A stretch of 64,000 nt of DNA from Bacteroidaceae bacterium. Its GTDB lineage: Bacteria > Bacteroidota > Bacteroidia > Bacteroidales > Bacteroidaceae. The translations under genes and the position numbers were made by a program. Location: assembly GCA_017509605.1 (NCBI GenBank), contig JAFWPH010000019.1, forward strand, positions 1 to 64,000, written 5' to 3'. Below, in pieces: positions 1-8,167 of this stretch (position 1 is its first letter; every line of letters starts with the position of its first letter). The notes beneath the pieces were generated by a model that did not search any database, was not told the DNA's origin, and saw only the letters and a list, made by a program, of their open reading frames with translations.

Positions 1-1524
1 ACAGTCCACAGCCGCATGACCTTTGACAAGACGGTGGTGCTGGATGAAGGCTCCTACACCTTGTACCTGAGGGTTGACACCTCGGGGACGCTTGTGCTCA
101 ACGCCATGAAGTCGCTCTCGAGCGGCAGTGTGTCGGTAAGCGCAGAGGCGCAGTCGGGCACCTGCAAACTGCTGTTCGGCGGTACGGCCTATGAGGTGGT
201 GTTCAACCCGACAGGCGCCGATTACGGGGAGGCTGACTACTACAAGTTCGCATTCCGCAATGGCCACACATACACCTCAGCACCGAACGGATTCGGCGTG
301 GGGAGCGAATACACGTTGCTCTTCTATGGGGAGAGACACGAGGGTGTGACGCTGGAGGCGGGCTTGGAGGTGACAGAGGTTCCGCTGTCGTGGTTCACGA
401 GGGACTACGACAACCCGTCGTCGCTGTGGAGTGTAGGCGAGAACAGACTGATGCTGCCCGTGGACGCAACGGAGCAGGACTACGACATTGACGGAAACAG
501 AATCGTGAAGTCGGGACTGACTGCGGCCCAGACGGTGGAACGCTCCATCGTGTTCGGGGATATTTACCCCCAGTGCGTGTTGGTGGTGACAGAGGTCAGC
601 GAAACGGACAAGCGCACGGGTGAGGAACATTCGGACGGCAGCAAGAACGCCTGGCAATGGACGGAATACACCATCAGGTGCAAGACACCCGGAAACGGCG
701 ACTTCGCTTTCAGAAGACGTTATGTGAAGGACGGCGAGACGCTGAGGATGCGCTTCATAAGCGACACGGACTTGCAGAAGGCGATCACGAAAGCAGGCGC
801 GACTTTGGCACAGTACAAGACCACCTTCAATGGTGGAAACGACCTGCAACTGCGATTGGCGGGCATGACGTTCGAAGCGGGCTTCAAGGAGGCGACGCAG
901 GAATATACCCTGAGACGCAACGACAACTACGGTTGCATGCTGCCCAACGAGACACTCTGCCCGAGCGTGGGCGACGCCTTCGTGCTGGAGGGATGGGACG
1001 TGCGGGCGATGTCGGCGCTCGGGCTGGTGGAGGAGGCGGAGGATGCGCTGCTGGCCAGGGCACTCGAATACCTACGCGCCATGGACGAGGGGCAGTTCGT
1101 GTTCACCTGCGAGATGATGAGCGAGTGGATGTTCCACACGGAGGACGGATACATCGACTTTCAATCGCAGGAGGAGTTGCCGCAGGCTGGCAGCCTAAGT
1201 ACCCTGCCTTTCAACGATTCGGAGAGAAAGCGGATGCGGGTGTGGCACGTCATGCCCATCCCTTTCATCACGTCCGAAGGTGACCACCTGCTGACGGACG
1301 GCCGGCTGTTCCAAGTGGTGAACGGACATTACTGCTTCCTGCTGCCCATTGAGGGCACAAGGGTGACGGTGGAGCATGGAGGGCTCAAGAACGGCAGTAA
1401 GACCTCACGCATCATCGGCTACGAGTTCAAACTCGACAAGCCCTACGACACCCCACGCTACACCATCGGCGAAACGGAGGCCTACTCGAGGCTGAAAGCT
1501 TTGGAAAAGCTTTTCAGACCTTAG
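1..1524 (+). CDS. Phage tail-like structural protein (5' end outside window)
   Basis: The frame is open from base 1, and the first ATG at 16 follows in-frame codons with no stop, so the gene probably starts upstream of the window. At least 502 residues are visible; there is no signal peptide and no clear transmembrane segment. I recognise no domain with confidence. The size, the mixed beta-rich sequence and the genes that follow (fibre, holin-like protein, amidase) suggest a tail or baseplate component, perhaps of the tail-endopeptidase type. The call rests mainly on position in a prophage late module. A heptamer repeat block separates it from the next gene. Confidence 0.5.
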   Translation, partial: TVHSRMTFDKTVVLDEGSYTLYLRVDTSGTLVLNAMKSLSSGSVSVSAEAQSGTCKLLFGGTAYEVVFNPTGADYGEADYYKFAFRNGHTYTSAPNGFGVGSEYTLLFYGERHEGVTLEAGLEVTEVPLSWFTRDYDNPSSLWSVGENRLMLPVDATEQDYDIDGNRIVKSGLTAAQTVERSIVFGDIYPQCVLVVTEVSETDKRTGEEHSDGSKNAWQWTEYTIRCKTPGNGDFAFRRRYVKDGETLRMRFISDTDLQKAITKAGATLAQYKTTFNGGNDLQLRLAGMTFEAGFKEATQEYTLRRNDNYGCMLPNETLCPSVGDAFVLEGWDVRAMSALGLVEEAEDALLARALEYLRAMDEGQFVFTCEMMSEWMFHTEDGYIDFQSQEELPQAGSLSTLPFNDSERKRMRVWHVMPIPFITSEGDHLLTDGRLFQVVNGHYCFLLPIEGTRVTVEHGGLKNGSKTSRIIGYEFKLDKPYDTPRYTIGETEAYSRLKALEKLFRP

Positions 1525-1530
1525 CTTTTT

Positions 1531-1651
1531 GAACATTGGACATTGAGCATTGAACATTGAGCATTAATTCAATAACAAATAATTAACAACCTCAGAACCG
1601 TTGTACATTGATGCGCGACCAGTAATGGTCAATCATCAATGGTCAATGGTC
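1531..1651. repeat. Heptamer arrays in inverted orientation
   Basis: Five consecutive 7-nt units of the form GARCATT or GGACATT lie at 1531-1565. Four units of the form AATGGTC (one is AATCATC) lie at 1624-1651. Read on the other strand the second array is GACCATT, a one-base variant of the first, so the two arrays are imperfect inverted arms around about 58 bp. The same two motifs recur at 13925-14045. Function is unknown. The block fills the gap between two prophage genes. Confidence 0.7.
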
Positions 1652-1666
1652 AATAACAAAAAGAAA

Positions 1667-2872
1667 ATGGCAAACACAACTTTGGGCTATGAGAGCAGCC
1701 ACACAGGCTCTCAGATCGACGCGGCGGTGGATGCAGTGTTGGGCACCGACGGAGAAACCTCCCTACCCGATCGCCTCACAGACACAGAAAACGCCATCGA
1801 AGGACATACCTCCGACATCGCCTCACTGGACGAGCGGATGACGAACGTGGAGGAACAGGTCAATGACTTGCCGTCTGTCACGGACGGAGATGCCACAGAC
1901 CTCGACATCGCCGATGGCAACGGCAATGTGCTGGTAAGGTTCTCTCGAGGACACATCAAGACCAAATACTTCGACTCTTCCGAAGGAGGCGGCGCTGGCA
2001 GTGGTGATGTTGAAGTTATCAACGGACAGCACACCGACTTGGACATCGCCGATGAGAACGGCAATGTCATCGTCCGCTTTGCTGACGGGGGCATCCTGAC
2101 GAAGAACTTCAAGACGGGGGCGCACCATGTGCATTTCTCGTTTGACGACATTCAGCATTGCATAACCTCACTTTTTGCTGGCAACTACTCTTCAGTTTGG
2201 AATCATCCGTTCTTTGCCCTGCTGAAAACATGGCATGAGACTTACGGCGCAACTTTCTCCCTGCTTATGTTCACGACTTGTTTCCGCAACATCACCAACA
2301 AATTCGCCTCCGAACTGGGTGCGGCGGCTGACTGGCTGAAATGGTCGCTCCACGGCAACGACTACAGTGAATCGGGAACAGCCGATGGTGCTGCTGATTG
2401 GATGGCTATGGTCAATGCTGTCATAACCTTGACGGGAAATCCCGATGCCATCGACAGACATACGAGACTTTCTTCATTCACAGGAAGCACAGCGAACATT
2501 ACGGCAATGCGTAATTGCCCGTTCGGAGTAGTCTGCTTGTCTGGCTCGGAGACAGAAGTAAGGTTGAGTTACAACTTCGATGCCAACGAGCAGAAGTACA
2601 TGTATAACTACAATGTCTATTACCAAAGTCTGACCAACTTGCATTTCGTTCGCAGTTACGAAAGGTTCGACTCCAAGGTCTGGAACACCACCTATGCCAC
2701 CAACATCGCAAACTATGTGAATGGACGGGATTTCAGCGAATTCTTCATCCACGAATACTCGCTCTTCAATAGCAGTTATCAGATATTATCCACCGCTCAG
2801 ACGTTCATCACTGAGTTCTTCAAATTGGTGAAGAAGAACGGCTATATCCCCACATTTTGGCAAATTAAATAA
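1667..2872 (+). CDS. Phage tail fibre protein with polysaccharide-deacetylase-like C-terminal domain
   Basis: The start is placed at ATG 1667 (MANTTLGYESS) because the 22 codons before it are made of the heptamer repeat. The product has 401 residues. Residues 1-60 look coiled-coil-like (EGHTSDIASLDERM). Two similar repeats follow, each with a core like TDLDIAD-NGNV-VRF, a pattern typical of tail-fibre shafts. From about residue 153 a new domain starts with HVHFSFDD (DD at 160-161), which resembles motif 1 of the NodB/polysaccharide deacetylase fold. A later SLHGND and a loop ending NCPFGVV fit its further motifs loosely. The likely role is binding and perhaps deacetylating host surface glycans. 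The domain call is by motif only. Confidence 0.55.
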   Translation: MANTTLGYESSHTGSQIDAAVDAVLGTDGETSLPDRLTDTENAIEGHTSDIASLDERMTNVEEQVNDLPSVTDGDATDLDIADGNGNVLVRFSRGHIKTKYFDSSEGGGAGSGDVEVINGQHTDLDIADENGNVIVRFADGGILTKNFKTGAHHVHFSFDDIQHCITSLFAGNYSSVWNHPFFALLKTWHETYGATFSLLMFTTCFRNITNKFASELGAAADWLKWSLHGNDYSESGTADGAADWMAMVNAVITLTGNPDAIDRHTRLSSFTGSTANITAMRNCPFGVVCLSGSETEVRLSYNFDANEQKYMYNYNVYYQSLTNLHFVRSYERFDSKVWNTTYATNIANYVNGRDFSEFFIHEYSLFNSSYQILSTAQTFITEFFKLVKKNGYIPTFWQIK

Positions 2873-2881
2873 CATTTCATT

Positions 2882-3304
2882 ATGGGCAAAATAATGATTA
2901 TCAAAGGCGCGAATTTTTCCGCCAACGCTGTTGACACACAGGACATCAGCGGACTTGCAAAACTTGAATGGAGTCATGGAAGTGTCAATGGCGATGGCAC
3001 TATCAACGCAAACAATGGTCAGCAAGTTTATTCACAGATAGTGCCAATAACAGCAGGAGCAACCACTGTCACGATGGCTACCACAACCAACCGCTACCTC
3101 ACATTCGTGTTCTACCAAGAAAACGAAACATTTATATCCCGAAATGTCATCACTCAAAGTGGAATGTCAGCATCAAGCGCAGTACCTTCCAATGCCACAA
3201 AGATTCGGCTCATGGTTGGCTTGCAGGCAGGCGTCGGTGACGATGCCGATGCGTTCATCGCAAGTTCGGGATTGACATTCACGGGCATCGACGCTCACTT
3301 GTAA
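2882..3304 (+). CDS. Small phage tail/fibre-associated protein
   Basis: The product has 140 residues and starts 9 bases after the preceding fibre gene. It is rich in Thr, Ser, Ala and Gly with alternating hydrophobic residues, suggesting an all-beta fold. The N-terminus MIIKGANFSANAV resembles modules I associate with tail-fibre accessory proteins in Bacteroidales prophages. There are no cysteines, signal peptide or membrane segments. It probably decorates or caps the fibre. The family is not firmly recognised. Confidence 0.5.
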   Translation: MGKIMIIKGANFSANAVDTQDISGLAKLEWSHGSVNGDGTINANNGQQVYSQIVPITAGATTVTMATTTNRYLTFVFYQENETFISRNVITQSGMSASSAVPSNATKIRLMVGLQAGVGDDADAFIASSGLTFTGIDAHL

Positions 3305-3367
3305 CGATGGGAGCGAACACGAAGGAATACGATCACATCACCAGAAAATCCTAAAAACAACAACACC

Positions 3368-3604
3368 ATGACTACACACACCAAAGAAATGATCACCTAT
3401 TCAAGCGCACTCGCCATGCTGCTCAGCGGCATCATACTGGCCTTTCTCTCTTTCTTCCTCAACGACCACGACATCGCCAACGGAGTGCTGATCTACATCG
3501 CACAGGCCCTGGTCTATTCGGGCAGCATCTTCGGAGTGGCGCTCTACATCAAAAGCAAACTCGTGGAGTTCAGAAGCGAGATGAAGAAAATGTCAAAGGA
3601 ATAG
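3368..3604 (+). CDS. Small two-helix membrane protein, holin-like
   Basis: The product has 78 residues with two hydrophobic segments: about residues 12-31 (SSALAMLLSGIILAFLSFFL) and about 38-60 (GVLIYIAQALVYSGSIFGVA). They are joined by a short polar loop, and the tail is charged (EFRSEMKKMSKE). Size, topology and position just before a lysozyme-type amidase fit a phage holin that would release the amidase through the inner membrane. It matches no named holin family that I can identify. Confidence 0.5.
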   Translation: MTTHTKEMITYSSALAMLLSGIILAFLSFFLNDHDIANGVLIYIAQALVYSGSIFGVALYIKSKLVEFRSEMKKMSKE

Positions 3605-3605
3605 G

Positions 3606-4010
3606 CTTTTGGGGTCGGCCTACGGCCTCAAAATTACAAGAAAATTAGTTTCAAAATTTTTTGATTCAATTTTTCTACAATTTTGAGCGTAGCGACCAAT
3701 GAACAGAATCTTGGCGCCAACTTTTTGGGGTCGGCCTGCGGCCTCAAAATTACAAGAAAATTAGTTTCAAAATTTTCTGATTCATTTTTTTTATAATTTT
3801 GAGCGTAGCGACCAATGAACAGAAATTATAAAAGAACACGTATATTATAATTTTCGAAATAAATTTTTCTACAATTTTGAGCGTAGCGACCAATGAACAG
3901 AATCTTGGCGCCAACTTTTTGGGGTCGGCCTACGGCCTCAAAATTACAAGAAAATTAGTTTCAAAATTTTCTGATTCAATTTTTTTACAATTTTGAGCGT
4001 AGCGACCAAT
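3606..4010. repeat. Block of ~102-bp imperfect-palindrome repeats (three full copies, one half copy)
   Basis: Full copies lie at about 3606-3707, 3721-3822 and 3914-4010; a half copy (right end only) is at 3861-3900. Copies 1 and 2, and the half copy and copy 3, are separated by the same short spacer (AATCTTGGCGCCAA). Each full unit begins with GGTCGGCCTACGGCCTCAAA and ends with TTTTGAGCGTAGCGACC. The two ends are inverted repeats of each other apart from two extra GC dinucleotides in the left arm, so each unit could fold into one long stem. The last copy runs into the amidase gene. No coding sequence is seen in these 425 bp. Confidence 0.85.
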
Positions 4011-4029
4011 GAATAAAATATTGAGAACC

Positions 4030-4431
4030 ATGAGAACAATCACAGAAATCATCGTACATTGCTCCGCCACCCGGGAGGGCATGGACTTCCACGCCTCCGA
4101 CATCGACATGTGGCACAAACAGAAAGGTTGGAAGTGCATCGGCTACCACTACGTGATCGACCTCGACGGAACGGTAGAGACAGGACGTCCAATGACACAG
4201 ACAGGCGCCCACTGCCGTGGCCATAACCAACACTCCATCGGCATCTGCTACATCGGAGGCTTGGACAACCATGGACTTCCCTGCGACACACGAACAGAAG
4301 CCCAAAAGACCGCCCTACTCCACCTCATCCGCACGCTCAAAGAGCAGTTCCCCCAGGCGCAAGTCTATGGCCACAGCGATTTCGCCGCCAAAGCCTGCCC
4401 CTGCTTCGACGCAAAAAAGGAATATATATAA
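4030..4431 (+). CDS. Prophage N-acetylmuramoyl-L-alanine amidase (Amidase_2 family endolysin)
   Basis: The product has 133 residues from ATG 4030 (MRTITEIIVHCSAT). An in-frame ATG at 4009 would add 7 residues but lies at the end of the repeat unit. The family cleaves the bond between muramic acid and the stem peptide in peptidoglycan. Zinc ligands are visible: the His in IIVHCSAT, and the His in VYGHSDFAAKACPC with the downstream Cys. The GYHYVIDLDG and NQHSIGICYIGG segments are typical of the T7-lysozyme-like fold. There is no signal peptide, so export would need the adjacent holin-like protein. The sequence ends right after the catalytic core. Confidence 0.9.
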   Translation: MRTITEIIVHCSATREGMDFHASDIDMWHKQKGWKCIGYHYVIDLDGTVETGRPMTQTGAHCRGHNQHSIGICYIGGLDNHGLPCDTRTEAQKTALLHLIRTLKEQFPQAQVYGHSDFAAKACPCFDAKKEYI

Positions 4432-4436
4432 TTAAG

Positions 4437-4606
4437 AGGGAGTTAAAGAGGGAGTTAAAGAGGGAGTTATGCGCTTCGCGCAGGACGAAAGGTATATTCA
4501 TTGGCCATAGAACCAAAAGACCTACCTATCGTCCACTTTAACTTCCATGAGCGTAGCGAATTAACTTCCACATTAACTTCCATGAGCGTAGCGAATTAAC
4601 TTCCCC
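4437..4606. repeat. Large intergenic inverted repeat made of 12-nt units
   Basis: Left arm: two AGGGAGTTAAAG units and most of a third at 4437-4470. Right arm: the opposite orientation (CTTTAACTTCCA and TTAACTTCCA), interleaved twice with TGAGCGTAGCGAA, up to 4606. Between the arms GGACGAAAGGTA (about 4482) faces TACCTATCGTCC (about 4522), giving an inner stem, and GCGCTTCGCGC is itself palindromic. The element fills the gap between the amidase and the convergent permease gene. It is one of two full-length copies; the other is at 8162-8340. Confidence 0.8.
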
Positions 4607-4615
4607 TAAAAGAAG

Positions 4616-5863
4616 CTATTCAAACCTCATGGTGCTTGTCGGCTTGCTGACAGAAATGAGGTGTGAACCGCCGAAGATGACGATGGCAGAGACGACAAGC
4701 GTCAGGATGTTGACACCAATGATGTACCACCAGTTGAACTCTATAGGCACGGAATCGATGTAGTAAGTCTCAGGATCGAGTTTAACGAGATGGAACTGTT
4801 GCTGGAGGAAACAGAGAGCCAGTCCAAGCGCATTGCCGATGATCATGCCCTTACCCACCAACAAAAGGGCAAAGTAGAAGAAAATCTTGCGTACATGGAA
4901 GTCGGTGGCTCCCAGTGCCTTGAGTGTTCCAATAACACTGATGCGCTCCAGCATGATGATGAGCAGTCCGGACACCACAGTGAACGACGCCACACAAATC
5001 ATCAACACCAGAATCATGACCACATTGATATCAAGGACCTCAAGCCAGGAGAACGTGCCGGGTGCGAGGTTCTTGATGCTGAATGCACCATAGAAACAAC
5101 CGTTCGCATCGACTTTCTGGCCTACTGTCCGCATCATATCGTCCGCAATGTCCTGCACACGCTCGAAATCGTTGACCTGAATCTCAAGCGCGGTGACCAT
5201 CTCCGGAGTCCACTTGTTGAGACGGTTGATGGTGTAGATGTCGGTGAAGGCATAGACCTTGTCGTAGTCCGTGAGACTGGTGCAATAGGTGGCGGCCAGA
5301 GTGAGACGACGGGCACGGATGTTGTCGGAGGTGATGAAATAGGTGAAAATCTTGTCTCCGACCTTGAGACCGAGTTTCTTGGCCTGCGAGGTGGACAGCA
5401 CGATGTTGTTGCCCGACACTGTGTCAGAGAACTGGGGCAACTCTCCATCCACGATGTAGGACTGGATGAAGGAGAGGTCATAGTCCTCGCCCACCCCCTT
5501 GAGGTTGACGCCGAGGAAGTCCTCATCGGTCTTGAGCATGGCCGTCTTCGACGAGAAACGCTGTACTCGCTTCACGCCATCGACATTCTTCACCACATTC
5601 ATGAAACTGTCGGTGGCGAGGATGGGTGAGTTCTCGTACTCGTCCATGTATGAGAGGTTGACAATCTGCATGTGATTGCCAAAACCGATGATTTTGGAAG
5701 TGACCTCCTTCTGGAAACCCTTGACAACCGATACACTGATGATCATCACAGCCAGTCCAATGGCTATACCCAGCATGGCGATAATAATGGCAGGACGGGA
5801 GAAGCGTTTCTTGCCGTCGCTGTCCTTATAAAACCTCCTGGCTATGAAATAAGTGAAATTCAT
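4616..5863 (-). CDS. ABC transporter permease of the LolC/LolE (FtsX-like) family
   Basis: The product has 415 residues. The layout is one N-terminal membrane helix (IIIAMLGIAIGLAVMIISV, about residues 27-45), a large periplasmic MacB-PCD-like region, then three C-terminal helices in the FtsX-domain pattern with the characteristic SVIGTLKALGA loop. This matches inner-membrane subunits that pass lipoproteins to the outer-membrane sorting pathway. The gene follows the aminotransferase by 15 bp on the same strand, so the two are probably cotranscribed. No ABC ATPase gene is adjacent, so the partner must be encoded elsewhere. LolE versus LolC cannot be decided here. Confidence 0.85.
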   Translation of the reverse strand: MNFTYFIARRFYKDSDGKKRFSRPAIIIAMLGIAIGLAVMIISVSVVKGFQKEVTSKIIGFGNHMQIVNLSYMDEYENSPILATDSFMNVVKNVDGVKRVQRFSSKTAMLKTDEDFLGVNLKGVGEDYDLSFIQSYIVDGELPQFSDTVSGNNIVLSTSQAKKLGLKVGDKIFTYFITSDNIRARRLTLAATYCTSLTDYDKVYAFTDIYTINRLNKWTPEMVTALEIQVNDFERVQDIADDMMRTVGQKVDANGCFYGAFSIKNLAPGTFSWLEVLDINVVMILVLMICVASFTVVSGLLIIMLERISVIGTLKALGATDFHVRKIFFYFALLLVGKGMIIGNALGLALCFLQQQFHLVKLDPETYYIDSVPIEFNWWYIIGVNILTLVVSAIVIFGGSHLISVSKPTSTMRFE

Positions 5864-5878
5864 CAGTGTGAGGAAGGG

Positions 5879-7078
5879 TTATTCTGTTCGGCCCGGATAA
5901 GCCTCCAATGCCTTGCGCAAAACAAAGATAGCCCGCTGAAGGTCCTCTTTCTTGAGCACATAGGCGATACGCACCTCATTGCGACCCATGCCAGGTGTGG
6001 TGTAGAAACCGGCGGCAGGCGCCATCATCACCGTCTCGTTCTCGTAGTTGAACTCCTCAAGACACCATGCGCAGAACTTCTCGCTGTCATCCACCGGCAG
6101 TTTGGCCACGGTATAGAAGGCACCCATGGGAATGGGCGAATAGACACCCGGAATGCGGTTGAGACCGTCGATGAGGCATTTGCGGCGCTCCACATACTCG
6201 TCATAGACCTCACGCGAGTACTCCTCTGGACTCTCAAGCGATGCCTCGGCCACAATCTGTCCGATGAGTGGTGGACTGAGACGGGCCTGGCAGAACTTCA
6301 TCACGGCCTTGCGTACTTGCTCGTTCTTGGTGATGAGCGCTCCGATGCGGATGCCGCACTCCGAATAACGCTTCGACACTGAGTCGATGAGGATGACGTT
6401 GTTCTCGATGCCTTCAAGGTGACAGGCGGAAATATAGGGTGAACCTGTATAGATGAACTCACGATAAACCTCGTCAGAGAAGAGGTAAAGGTCGTACTTC
6501 TTCACCAAGTCGCGGATCTGGTTCATCTCGCGTCGGGTATATAGATAACCTGTGGGGTTGTTGGGGTTGCAAATCAGGATGGCACGGGTGCGCTCGTTGA
6601 TCAGTTCCTCGAACTTCTCCACCTTGGGCAGCGAGAAACCTTCCTCGATGGTGGTGGAAATGGTGCGGATGACTGCTCCAGCCGAGATGGCGAAGGCCAT
6701 GTAGTTGGCGTATGCGGGCTCAGGCACGATGATCTCATCGCCTGGGTTGAGGCAGGACAGGAAGGAGAAGAGCACCGCCTCTGAACCTCCCGTGGTGATG
6801 ATGATGTCCTCGGGCGTGAGGTTGATGTTGAACTTCTTGTAATAGCCCACCAGTTTCTGTCTGTAGCTGAGGTAGCCTTGGCTGGGACTGTACTCCAAGA
6901 TGGTGCGGTCGATATTCTTGATGGCATCGAGCGCGCATTTGGGAGTGGGAAGGTCGGGCTGTCCGATGTTGAGGTGATAAACCTTCACTCCGCGCCTTTT
7001 GGCAGCCTCGGCGAGTGGTGCGAGCTTGCGGATAGGCGACGATGGCATCTCTGTGCCCCGCAATGAGATTTTCGGCAT
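5879..7078 (-). CDS. PLP-dependent class I/II aminotransferase (aspartate aminotransferase-like)
   Basis: The start is set at ATG 7078 (MPKISLRG), giving 399 residues. The open frame runs further upstream, but that part overlaps the promoters and the divergent aguB gene. Fold-type I features are visible: PSQGYLSYR, TTGGSEAVLFSF (cofactor phosphate site), ICNPNNPTG (substrate/PLP Asn), FSDEVYREF (Asp contacting the PLP nitrogen), DSVSKRYSECGIRIG with the Schiff-base Lys, and a C-terminal Arg in NEVRIAY that binds the alpha-carboxylate. The substrate is probably aspartate or a related amino acid; specificity cannot be read from the sequence. It is first gene of a two-gene unit with the permease. 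Confidence 0.9.
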   Translation of the reverse strand: MPKISLRGTEMPSSPIRKLAPLAEAAKRRGVKVYHLNIGQPDLPTPKCALDAIKNIDRTILEYSPSQGYLSYRQKLVGYYKKFNINLTPEDIIITTGGSEAVLFSFLSCLNPGDEIIVPEPAYANYMAFAISAGAVIRTISTTIEEGFSLPKVEKFEELINERTRAILICNPNNPTGYLYTRREMNQIRDLVKKYDLYLFSDEVYREFIYTGSPYISACHLEGIENNVILIDSVSKRYSECGIRIGALITKNEQVRKAVMKFCQARLSPPLIGQIVAEASLESPEEYSREVYDEYVERRKCLIDGLNRIPGVYSPIPMGAFYTVAKLPVDDSEKFCAWCLEEFNYENETVMMAPAAGFYTTPGMGRNEVRIAYVLKKEDLQRAIFVLRKALEAYPGRTE

Positions 7079-7137
7079 AATAACTTCGTGTATTTTGTGT
7101 CGGATTGTTGATGTACAAAACATGGGCAACACCCTCA

Positions 7138-7152
7138 TTCGGGAATCCCGAA
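7138..7152. promoter_or_regulatory. 15-bp palindrome in the aminotransferase leader
   Basis: TTCGGGA and TCCCGAA flank a single central base. The site lies between the aminotransferase -7 element (7190-7197) and its start codon, so it is transcribed. The near-zero loop argues for a protein-binding DNA site rather than an RNA hairpin. No regulator can be assigned. Confidence 0.4.
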
Positions 7153-7189
7153 ACCAGATGCTGCAGCCGCATTCTTTCAAATTCGTGTG

Positions 7190-7197
7190 CAAAATTA
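7190..7197 (-). promoter_or_regulatory. Promoter -7 element for the aminotransferase
   Basis: On the minus strand this reads TAATTTTG, an exact match to the Bacteroidetes TAnnTTTG element. It implies a leader of roughly 105 nt before ATG 7078. No good TTTG is seen at the expected -33 spacing. Confidence 0.6.
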
Positions 7198-7242
7198 CGA
7201 AATTACTACCAAATAAAGAAAGATAAATTGGATAAAGATGTG

Positions 7243-7250
7243 TATCTTTG
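7243..7250 (+). promoter_or_regulatory. Promoter -7 element for aguB
   Basis: TATCTTTG matches TAnnTTTG and lies 32 bp before ATG 7283. It is divergent from the aminotransferase promoter, 45 bp away. Confidence 0.65.
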
Positions 7251-7282
7251 CTTGAAAAAGCAAAAATAAATACGACCAAGAC

Positions 7283-8167
7283 ATGAAAATTGGAATCATA
7301 CAACAGAGATGCGGCAGCGATGTGACAGCCAACAAGGAACGTTTGGCGCAGCATATCCGCGAGGCCGCCTCAGCGGGCGCCGAACTGGTGGTGCTGCAGG
7401 AACTGCACAACTCGCTCTACTTCTGCCAGACGGAAGACACCGACAACTTCGACCTCGCCGAACCCATCCCAGGACCTTCGACCGAATTCTACGGGGCATT
7501 GGCGAAGGAATTAGGCGTCGTGATCGTGACCTCCCTGTTCGAACGGCGCGCCACAGGCCTCTACCACAACACAGCCGTGGTGATGGAACGCGACGGCAGC
7601 ATCGCCGGCAAATACCGCAAGATGCACATCCCTGACGATCCCGCCTACTACGAGAAGTTCTACTTCACACCTGGCGACATCGGTTTCCACCCGATCGACA
7701 CCTCTGTAGGACGACTGGGAGTCCAGGTGTGCTGGGACCAATGGTACCCCGAGGGAGCGCGACTGATGGCCTTGCAGGGGGCAGAGATACTCATCTACCC
7801 CACCGCCATCGGTTATGAGAGCAGCGACACGGACGAGGAGAAACAGCGCCAACGTGAGGCATGGACCACTGTGCAACGCGGCCATGCCGTAGCCAACGGC
7901 CTCCCCGTGGTGGCGGTGAACCGCACTGGCCATGAGGACGACCCGTCGGGCCAAACCAACGGCATCGACTTCTGGGGCAGCAGTTTTGTGGCTGGTCCAC
8001 AAGGCGAGATGCTCTACCGTGCCTCTGAGACGGAGGAGGAAGTGGTTGTGGTGGAAGTGGATATGAAACGCAGCGAGAACGTGCGACGCTGGTGGCCTTT
8101 CCTGCGCGACCGACGCATTGAGGAGTTCAACGGACTGTGCAAGAGGTTCTTAGATAATGGTAGTTAA
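7283..8167 (+). CDS. aguB: N-carbamoylputrescine amidase
   Basis: The product has 294 residues and is a carbon-nitrogen hydrolase of the nitrilase superfamily. It converts N-carbamoylputrescine to putrescine, CO2 and ammonia, the last step of the agmatine route to polyamines. The catalytic Glu-Lys-Cys triad is visible: Glu in VVLQELHN, Lys in GKYRKMHIPD, and Cys in GVQVCWDQWYPE. The sequence around DDPAYYEKFYFTPGD is typical of AguB rather than of other nitrilases. The partner agmatine deiminase gene, often adjacent, is not present here. The stop codon lies inside a 12-nt repeat array. Confidence 0.93.
   Translation: MKIGIIQQRCGSDVTANKERLAQHIREAASAGAELVVLQELHNSLYFCQTEDTDNFDLAEPIPGPSTEFYGALAKELGVVIVTSLFERRATGLYHNTAVVMERDGSIAGKYRKMHIPDDPAYYEKFYFTPGDIGFHPIDTSVGRLGVQVCWDQWYPEGARLMALQGAEILIYPTAIGYESSDTDEEKQRQREAWTTVQRGHAVANGLPVVAVNRTGHEDDPSGQTNGIDFWGSSFVAGPQGEMLYRASETEEEVVVVEVDMKRSENVRRWWPFLRDRRIEEFNGLCKRFLDNGS

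Noticed and set aside
4790..5629. Long plus-strand open frame inside the permease gene
   Set aside because: It is the complement of a well-supported LolC/E-type gene, and its translation has the His/Glu/Asp-rich pattern of antisense frames.
7079..7354. N-terminal extension of the aminotransferase
   Set aside because: The frame is open but covers two promoters and the start of divergent aguB, and has no similarity to the family N-terminus.
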